Below are positions 57,709 to 64,000 of a DNA stretch of 64,000 bases, one piece after another. The first letter of the stretch is position 1, and each line of letters starts with the position of its first letter. The position numbers and the translations under genes were made by a program. The notes beneath the pieces were generated by a model. That model made no database searches and was not told the origin of the DNA. It saw only the letters and a program-made list of their open reading frames with translations. Source of the stretch: Symsagittifera roscoffensis (Eukaryota; Xenacoelomorpha; Acoela; Convolutidae); assembly GCF_963678635.1 (NCBI RefSeq), contig NC_087069.1, positions 21,240,660 through 21,304,659 on the forward strand. Reading direction: 5' to 3'.

Positions 57709-60555
57709 CTAGAAAAACAACAGAGCCAGAATTTTCTCAATGCCACAAAAAAGTTTTCAAAAGTGGATCTTTATAGTGTTTTGGGAGAGTAAAGGAAGGA
57801 TCTGCATGAGCACTTTTCATACAAGATCAAAGGTAAAGGTGTAACATGAACACTTGCAAGAGGATTCAGAGAGTGGCCTGATTCGAGCCCATCTACCAAG
57901 CACAGGCAATGAGCAAGGAAGATGGAAAAGGAACAACAAGCATAAAGATAAAGCAGAACCCTGGAATGCGGCCTCTCATGGAGTGGGATCAAAAGGCTAG
58001 AGGATCAAAAAGTTCGTAATCAAAGAAATGCTATACGCTGACGATACAAGCTTAATGAGCGATTTGGAAGCGTTAAAACAAGGCAAAGAAGTTGTGAAGG
58101 AAGCTCTGGCAGAACGAATAAAAAAGTTAGCAGGGAGCAGAAGAGAATAAAGAATTTGATACGGAAAAACAGAAAATAGCCACGCGGATAGGAAAGAAGT
58201 GAAAGTCAGACCACAGAGAGGATAAAACGCTCGGAGTAAGATCTCGAAGGTTTTGGCGACTAAAATTGAGCAGGAGAACAAAAGCAATAGTAGCACAAGT
58301 AGTTATCGAGTTTTCATTAACCTTTGACTGTACCGTAACACCATGAAGCCAGAGGGATGTCAAGTTAACAAAAAGCATGGTCGATAAATGTGACCACTCG
58401 TCTGGATCAATGGAAAAGGACTCCTCCTAGTATCACCGCAGGTAGAGGGGTTAAATCTTGCGGTCTTCGAAGAGAGCTCCATGTCCCAGAACCCGAGGTT
58501 TGAAACAGAAACGAGAACAATGTAGGATATCTAATGAAAGAGTTGTGAACGTCAAACCAAAAAGAGCTGTAAAAAGAGTGTGGTGTTAGGACACTGGAAC
58601 GAGGAGGTAACAGCGGAAGGTAAACTGAAGGAAGGACAATGGTTTAGTGGAGGCGATTTGTCTGACAGGCCGGAGAAGATGATACCAACCTAGAAAAGGC
58701 GAACAAAATTAAGAAATTGTCCATCAAGAGAACAGTCAGATTATTCAAATATTGGGAAGAGAAGATGAGTCTCATAAGAAAGAGCGACACGGATCCCATT
58801 AGAATACAGACATCTAAAGTTGATAAGACAAACTTTAGGTGTAGATGAGAAGGCTAGGAGAGGCTTTTTAGGACGGCCACAGGAAGGTAACAGCATGAGA
58901 TGACAGTCCATGAGGTCTCCGACATGAAGTTCGCATACATAAAGTGTCAGAACGGCTTCAGAGAACAGATTCAGTTGACAAACCACGAGACAGCTTGTTC
59001 AAGACAGAAACCTAAAGTGGACTGCCCCATATGTAGCAAAAACATACTAAAGACCAGCCTAAAGAAACACCAAGACAATAACTGCCACGGAACAGTAGAA
59101 ATAAGAGAAAAACCAGTTGAAAAAAAAACACCCAAGAGAACGCCGCCCAATATGCCACCTATGGAGATAGATGACCAAAATTTTAAGGCACCGAAGACGT
59201 GTACACAAAGAATTCGAAACAGCCAAGCCCGACAGGGCGTAAAGGCACGAACAAAAGAAAACTGGCCATCAATGTAACAACTCTAATTGAAATCATAAAT
59301 AATTAAAATATTTTCCATGGGCTCCTTCTTTCAAAACGGGAAAAGCGAAGGTATCAAAAGGCAGCACCAACAAGGGGAGACTGGGCTCGGTAGTATGATT
59401 AGCCTAGGCAATACTGTCGGATCAGCCACTTGCGTTTAATTTTGTCCTTCAGTGTAGGAGGAATATCATGATTGATACAAACATGTTCCTGGTCCCTTGA
59501 CCTTTAAAGTTCGATGTAATCGCACTCGCGTTAAGTAGACTCACCAATCACAGTTCCCAGCCCAGCAGATTTTCCCATCCCCGTATCTGACGGCGTATCC
59601 CCAACAACTGCGATCTTCTCAGCCGGACAGTTGAACAACTTCCCCAAGTAGTGAGCATTATGAGGGTCTAGGAAACAGAAAAAATATCATGAGTTCATCG
59701 CAGACTTAAGCCACAATCCAGCTTAAAATCATCTTAATTGGTTTGTTAAACAGCTTTGATTCGTTCTCCTTTATGGTATTAAACTGAGTTCGGATTCCGT
59801 ATGCATTCTCATCGCGCCGTGTTTTTTTTGTCATTTTCATCATCAGGTACTCTTCTGTTGAAGTCTTCCACTTAAAAACATTATTGATATGTACTACCAT
59901 ATAAAGTTTTATATTACATTTATCAACGATTATCGACTGAAACTTCAAATAGAAATTTAAAATATGAAGACCTGGTTTGGGTTTCGAGAATGCGTCATCT
60001 CCACATACCAGTGCCTCGACATCCGGCAGAAGTCCCATGTCTTGCAGTGCCTGAGTAGTGCACTCTCTGTTATCTGCAGTACACACAGCTATCTAAAAAC
60101 ACTATTTTCATCTCTTTGGTCAATGCGTGATCTCAGGACACTTCTTGCGTTTCTTGGCCTTTTAAACAGTCATTTTTTGCTTAAAATTAGCCCAATATGA
60201 GATAAACGGGTTGTAAGTTTTATATTTTATTAGTTTTGCCCGGATAATTTGATTCAGCAATCTTTTTGTTTACGAAACCTTGAATTAACCAATCAGGAAC
60301 GACCTTTCAGTTTTCATCAAATCATTTAGTTTTTTCGCCATGGATTTTTTCTCAGTCATTTCTGTCCTACAACAAGCTGTTCGAATTCAAATATTTTAAT
60401 TATATTCATTGGCGGAACAGGAAATAGACACGCACTTTGATGTTGAACTTCTTGAGCAGCTTGAACAGAAGAAGTACATCTCCAATTGGAGAGACGCTGG
60501 AGGATGAGGCCCCATCATGTACTTTCATTCCACCCACCCAGTTGTCGATTACAAT
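57575..60555 (-). CDS. HAD-superfamily phosphatase-like gene, 3' four exons
   Basis: Four minus-strand exons (60436-60555, 59972-60092, 59545-59667, 57575-57708) join in phase to 165 codons plus stop. Seen: CTADNRE (motif II-like Thr), CGDDAFSKPKP (motif III Lys) and VVGDTPSDTGMGKSAG (motif IV, acidic pair binding Mg), the order of class-I HAD hydrolases such as phosphoglycolate-type phosphatases. The nucleophile motif I (DxDGT) should lie in an upstream exon; the first visible exon opens at a phase-0 acceptor and lacks it. A Ty3-like element starts 150 bp upstream, so the 5' part is either beyond the window past that element or lost. Substrate cannot be told. It lies head-to-tail with CHDH, about 570 bp from stop-side AATAAA to the CHDH start. 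Confidence 0.82.
57785..59277 (+). pseudogene. LINE relic with YADD and C2H2-type finger
   Basis: Plus strand inside a HAD-gene intron. KFVIKEMLYADDTSLMSDLE (YADD at 58034-58045) is the RT box C. After several breaks, 58900-59277 encodes 125 codons with CQNGFREQIQLTNHETAC and CPICSKNILKTSLKKHQDNN, two CxxC/H zinc-finger-like motifs, then a basic tail. A tRNA-like segment lies at 58441-58506. Confidence 0.65.
58441..58506 (+). repeat. tRNA-like segment in HAD intron
   Basis: GGTAGAGGGGTTAAAT (A-box-like, 58441) and GAGGTTTGAAAC (B-box-like, 58495). The spacing fits a tRNA with a long variable arm, but the T loop is imperfect. Confidence 0.35.
59545..59667 (-). CDS. HAD gene exon with motif IV
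   Basis: Split Asp codon, then PHNAHYLGKLFNCPAEKIAV and VGDTPSDTGMGKSAGLGTVI. The GDTPSD acidic residues are the metal-binding motif IV. Acceptor TTCCTAG, donor ATTG|GTGAGT. Confidence 0.88.
59972..60092 (-). CDS. HAD gene exon with motifs II and III
   Basis: 40 codons plus one base. Acceptor TTTTTAG, donor CCAG|GTCTTC. Encodes IAVCTADNRECTTQALQDMG and VCGDDAFSKPKP; the Lys of KPKP is the motif III residue. Confidence 0.85.
60436..60555 (-). CDS. HAD gene, first visible exon
   Basis: 40 codons, IVIDNWVGGMKVHDGA onward to LLLFKLLKKFNIK. Acceptor ..TTTCTAG, donor ATCAAA|GTGCGT, phase 0 at both ends. It corresponds to the cap/linker helix after motif I. Confidence 0.75.
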
Positions 60556-60705
60556 CTAGAAACACAAACAAACGAAAATAAGTCAAGGGTAACCAGTTGC
60601 AATGCTAGTTCAACAAAAATAGCTGATCATCTGTAGGTCTGTAATCGTGCTACTCGCTATGTACTGTTTTTGCTGCTGACTGGAGCAAAAATGGATCTAT
60701 AAAAT

Positions 60706-61142
60706 TGTCCCATTATTTCTAGGTGAACGATTTAAAGCTAACTGAATAATTGAAAAAAATGATGATTATTTTATTCCTGATTTTGCGTAAAAAGTGAACA
60801 CTGTGAGATTTCCCTCAGTTTGAGTAGGGAAAAAGATGTTATAAAATCCAGATATTGAATTAGATATGATAAATAAATAGATAGAATAAAGTAACGAATA
60901 AATGATTATCGAATCCAGAATTGAATGTATAGTTTTAAAGGTATAATGTTTTCTGACTTGAATTCACACTTAAGGCTCTCGCAAGTGACCGCTTCCAAAA
61001 CTCAAGTGACAAACGAATTGGCTGGTGAGATTTGTCCTTGAATCAATTTACTGCACTATAAGTAAATAAATAAGATATAGTTGGATAAGACAATACATAA
61101 GTAAATAGAATATAATGAGGTACCGAAGGTCGCCTCATGACA
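60706..61142 (-). repeat. 3' LTR of Ty3-like element
   Basis: On the minus strand it begins TGTCATGAGG directly after the polypurine tract CTAGAGGGGGAAG (61143-61155). The other end is less sure: GGGACA at 60706 gives matching TGTC/GACA ends and lies 50-60 bases past an AATAAA (near 60770). The partner LTR is off-window. Confidence 0.55.
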
Positions 61143-61155
61143 CTTCCCCCTCTAG
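61143..61155 (-). promoter_or_regulatory. Polypurine tract of Ty3-like element
   Basis: CTAGAGGGGGAAG on the minus strand, directly followed by the TGTCATGAGG LTR start. Confidence 0.7.
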
Positions 61156-61274
61156 AAAAAAATTTATCTTAGTATAAATTTTGGATCAGGCAGGAAGATG
61201 AGAGAAAAATAAGCACCGGAATGGGTAAGAGATAACCTAATCAATAGGCTAGTATGGCAGAGTTTACAAAGTTT

Positions 61275-64000
61275 TTAAAGTTTATCATGCTCTTCGGTTC
61301 TCGTTTTCTTAAACGGAGTAGTTTGCTCCTTAGTCCTAGGAAACGGCACTTTCCGAACAATGGGGGTGAATGGCGTAGTAACTTGGTTGGCGAGTGGCGT
61401 AGCAGTTTGATCAGCGTTGTGTCGTTGTGACGAAAGCTCCGCAGGGTCCGATTCAGTTACACTCTTAACTGAATGGCGAAGAGGATCTCCGTAAAACCTC
61501 GTTGGTTTCTTAGACCGATTAGATGACCGAAACTGGCTTGAAGATTGAGAGGTATGATTGTCAACCTCCGTGTTGCCAGTATTTGCAGAATCCTCTGTCG
61601 CAGTCTGAGGGACCTTGTCTGAAGTCTGTGGCAGATCCTGGGGTGGTGTTACCGCCCCTGAAGTAGATGTTAAGCCAGGGTGAGTTGAAGGATCGACAAT
61701 CGGAGTGGTTGAAGTAGCGATCACGGGAGCCAATCCTTGAGGCGTTGAAACCGGTGCCTCCACTAATTCGAGCTGGGGGCCAGTGATCAATGAGTCCTCG
61801 CTCGACGACTCTGCTGTTAAGTCAATCACCTTACCCTTCGAAGGTTCAATTGACTGCCTTGTAGCTGAAGTGGTAGCTGGTTGAGATTGAGGCCGAGGAG
61901 CAATTCGTCGTTGCAAACGTTCTCCCACTGTGCCAGGCGTAGCTGAAATCTTAGGGAGATTAAAATTATGTCTTAGGCTTATGTGATTTTTTCGATAAAC
62001 TTTTCCTTTGTCGGTAATGTAAGTATGATCCGTAACACGAGTAATCTTGATTTTTGCTAATTTGAACAGAGGCTTTCCCGAATTTCGATCAAGGACTTTC
62101 CGAAAGATTTTGACTCTTAGAGGATCTTGTAAAACTAATTTTTCTAATTTACGTGTTTTTGAGAGTCTTTTAGGCCTCGAAGAGGACGACACGTTCAATC
62201 TCTGTGAATGCGAGAGTGCTGGAGCTGACGTATCACGGGCGTTGTCGTAGAAGCGTAGGGTTCCCTTTGTGATCCCTGTCTTGAGCGAGTTTGCGAGGTC
62301 GCTATTACGAGCCGCCAATTCACGGAGAAGATTCTGGCCTTGCTGTGGGGGCACATTTCGTTTCCACTGCTTCCAGGTGTTAGCTGCTTTTGCAAGGTTC
62401 TCCAGGGCTTTATACGGTTGACTATCCGCGATACGCTCACCCACGCCAAAGAGTGGCTTGAACTTAAACGGGATTTCTGGGCTGTGTGAGGATCCTCTGG
62501 GTACCACTTTAGCCCTATCGCGGCTGTAATCCTGGCTTGACCGTTGCTCCGGAGTTAGGAGGTTCCTTTCAAGTCCTTGCGCTGAAGTAGGAGAATGAAC
62601 AACATTATCACGTGCTAATGAAAACTCAGTATTAGGTTTCCTCCCAAAGTGTAACTCAAACGGAGATACTTTTAACGTAGAATGCTTAGTTTTTCGAATA
62701 TCGTCGATAATTTGTTGTAAAGTTGACTTCAGATTAGTAAAATTAGGATCTAAATTTTCTGTTCCTAACTTCCGTTTTATGGTCTGGATCGATCTCTCCA
62801 CCAGCCCACAACTCCGATGATCCCCCACCGCTGTGAGGATGTGTTTAATACCTCTCATTTTGCAAAATTCTTTAACGACGTCAGAATGAAAACCAGATCC
62901 GTGATCCGTCCTAATGCTTTCTGGTATGCCATGATTACGAATATATGATCGCAAAAATTTGACAATTTTTTTCGCACTGGTTGATTTAGTTAACATCACC
63001 AAGGGAAATTTAGAAAAACGATCTATAGCGACTAAAATGTAGATTTTCCCCTTCTTATCATCTACCAACGGACCCGCGAAATCAAGTTGCAATTCTTGAT
63101 TTGGAGCTGACAAAGTTGGTAACGGCTTAGCTGAGTTATAGGTCGCAGAAGTTTTGATGTTCTTACCAAAAAGAGTACACTCCGGGCACTTTTCGCAAAC
63201 GTTGACAATTTGGCGGTTAAGAAATGGCCACCAAATATATTCCGAGGCGTCCATCATGGCTGCTTGGCCTGGGTGCGATCGATGCAGTCGGGTCAGGATA
63301 GCACTACGTAACTGTTCGGGAATGGCTAGTTTGTTGTCTATCAGTACACAGTTGTTCACTACCGCCGCTTTTGTCCAGAATTGGGCCATGTAGGTCCCCA
63401 GTTTGTTAAAGGATTGTACATCCTTATTAATGATTGCAGTCCTCATCGGTCCGAGGAACGGGTCTTCCCCTGTCAGCTCTCCCAGCAGATCCACATCAAA
63501 TAGTCCTGGCAATCCGACCACCTTCTTCTTGTCCTGAGTAACTAGCGGTTTGTGGTTGTTGATAGCATTAACCCCCATTCGAAGTACATCTCCTCTTCTG
63601 GCCCGCCTTGTCAACCGCTGCCTCTTATCCAGGAACTGAGTGAGGGCCTTTTGCGTAGTCTGTCCTCTAGTGACCACGAATCGTTCTCGAGAATGTCTCT
63701 GTCGGGCAATGTTCCGGGAACGTATTTGATCAATACGGCTCGGGCGATCCAGAGGGCGAATTGTAGACATCTTAGGTCTTATTTGACTGGAGGTGCGAAA
63801 ATTAGGGGAACTTGTAGAAAAGTTCTCGACAAAATTAAGGAGATTTGTTTGTTCGATCGTAGTATTTACAAAGTCAACAGTATTAGTAGAGTTATTTAGA
63901 GTAGAGTTAAGAGTAGTATTTTGAGAGAGATTATTTGAAGTATCCATATCGTAACTGATTTCTAAGTTGTAAGGTCGGGGACAATGAGTTTGAGCCAAAA
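61275..64000 (-). CDS. Ty3/gypsy-like integrase, open 907-codon frame
   Basis: Uninterrupted frame running off the right edge (the first codon shown there is TTG, so the start is not known). Residue numbers count from the edge. 1-130: Ser/Thr/Asn-rich then basic, unrecognised. 170-225: the usual pre-integrase segment (GEDPFLGPMR..). 239-274: HHCC zinc domain (LHRSHPGQ..CPEC). 306-401: core with all residues present, LQLDFAGPL (D306), IRTDHGSGF (D365) and CGLVERSIQ (E401), an exact D,D-35-E spacing. 490-720: IKITRVTDHTYITDKGKVYR, perhaps a small SH3/chromodomain-like fold. 720-907: Pro/Ser/Thr-rich tail with a charged end (TPFKKTRTEEHDKL). RT is not in the window. The lack of stops over 2.7 kb suggests a young or constrained copy. 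Confidence 0.88.
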   Translation of the reverse strand, partial: LAQTHCPRPYNLEISYDMDTSNNLSQNTTLNSTLNNSTNTVDFVNTTIEQTNLLNFVENFSTSSPNFRTSSQIRPKMSTIRPLDRPSRIDQIRSRNIARQRHSRERFVVTRGQTTQKALTQFLDKRQRLTRRARRGDVLRMGVNAINNHKPLVTQDKKKVVGLPGLFDVDLLGELTGEDPFLGPMRTAIINKDVQSFNKLGTYMAQFWTKAAVVNNCVLIDNKLAIPEQLRSAILTRLHRSHPGQAAMMDASEYIWWPFLNRQIVNVCEKCPECTLFGKNIKTSATYNSAKPLPTLSAPNQELQLDFAGPLVDDKKGKIYILVAIDRFSKFPLVMLTKSTSAKKIVKFLRSYIRNHGIPESIRTDHGSGFHSDVVKEFCKMRGIKHILTAVGDHRSCGLVERSIQTIKRKLGTENLDPNFTNLKSTLQQIIDDIRKTKHSTLKVSPFELHFGRKPNTEFSLARDNVVHSPTSAQGLERNLLTPEQRSSQDYSRDRAKVVPRGSSHSPEIPFKFKPLFGVGERIADSQPYKALENLAKAANTWKQWKRNVPPQQGQNLLRELAARNSDLANSLKTGITKGTLRFYDNARDTSAPALSHSQRLNVSSSSRPKRLSKTRKLEKLVLQDPLRVKIFRKVLDRNSGKPLFKLAKIKITRVTDHTYITDKGKVYRKNHISLRHNFNLPKISATPGTVGERLQRRIAPRPQSQPATTSATRQSIEPSKGKVIDLTAESSSEDSLITGPQLELVEAPVSTPQGLAPVIATSTTPIVDPSTHPGLTSTSGAVTPPQDLPQTSDKVPQTATEDSANTGNTEVDNHTSQSSSQFRSSNRSKKPTRFYGDPLRHSVKSVTESDPAELSSQRHNADQTATPLANQVTTPFTPIVRKVPFPRTKEQTTPFKKTRTEEHDKL

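Overview
The window looks like a piece of an AT-rich invertebrate animal genome. Supporting signs are a spliced nuclear gene with GT-AG introns of 0.2 to 21 kb, a second spliced gene, AATAAA signals just after both stop codons, and a dense load of Ty3/gypsy, BEL/Pao, LINE and short non-autonomous elements. I cannot name the clade from sequence alone.

Host genes, both on the minus strand. (1) 56975 to 24841: a choline dehydrogenase-like GMC oxidoreductase. I could join twelve exons with matching phases at every junction (2,076 bp, about 691 codons). It has the FAD GxGxxG motif, both GMC signatures and the catalytic His region. Its fourth intron (31014-52339) is 21.3 kb and holds most of the repeats. 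(2) 60555 to 57575: the last four exons of a HAD-superfamily phosphatase-like gene (motifs III and IV present). Its 5' exons, with the motif I aspartate, are not visible. A Ty3-like element sits 150 bp upstream of the first visible exon and runs off the right edge.

Repeat landscape, left to right. 1-14971: two about 99% identical minus-strand Ty3/gypsy copies in tandem (1-5892 matches 8419-14309) that share the same frame breaks and the same substituted integrase and protease residues. Past that shared part, copy 1 carries a long Gag with SGNH-hydrolase-like motifs; copy 2 carries the protease N-terminal region and then abuts a LINE fragment (14975-15995). 16346-17163: plus-strand gypsy Gag relic. 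18560-19480: diverged minus-strand relative of the tandem gypsy 3' end. 22300-24331: about 165-bp diverged periodic repeats running into a 765/775-bp recent tandem duplication. 26667-27600: a long inverted repeat with a 214-bp MITE (8-bp target duplication) nested in one arm.

31955-46833 is a higher-order repeat, U1-T1-U2-U3-U4-T2, where U is 1,191 bp and T is a 2-3 kb tail with an 18-bp VNTR and an 800-bp block rich in TTATAATC/GATTATAA. A decayed BEL/Pao element (33591-38820, ATCGC-type 5-bp target duplication reading ATGCG, 202-bp LTRs) interrupts T1, and T2 preserves the empty site. 47550-50690 holds plus-strand LINE and MULE-like relics. 50705-52060 is a GGAT/GGCT minisatellite followed by a CCTTG-type block, next to exon 4 of the dehydrogenase. 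57785-59277 is a plus-strand LINE relic inside a HAD-gene intron.

Nothing here looks like a prokaryotic system, CRISPR array or operon. The most informative signals are the DNA-level duplication of already dead retroelements, the SGNH-like modules in a gypsy Gag, the U/T array with a datable insertion, and the exon-level reconstruction of the dehydrogenase.
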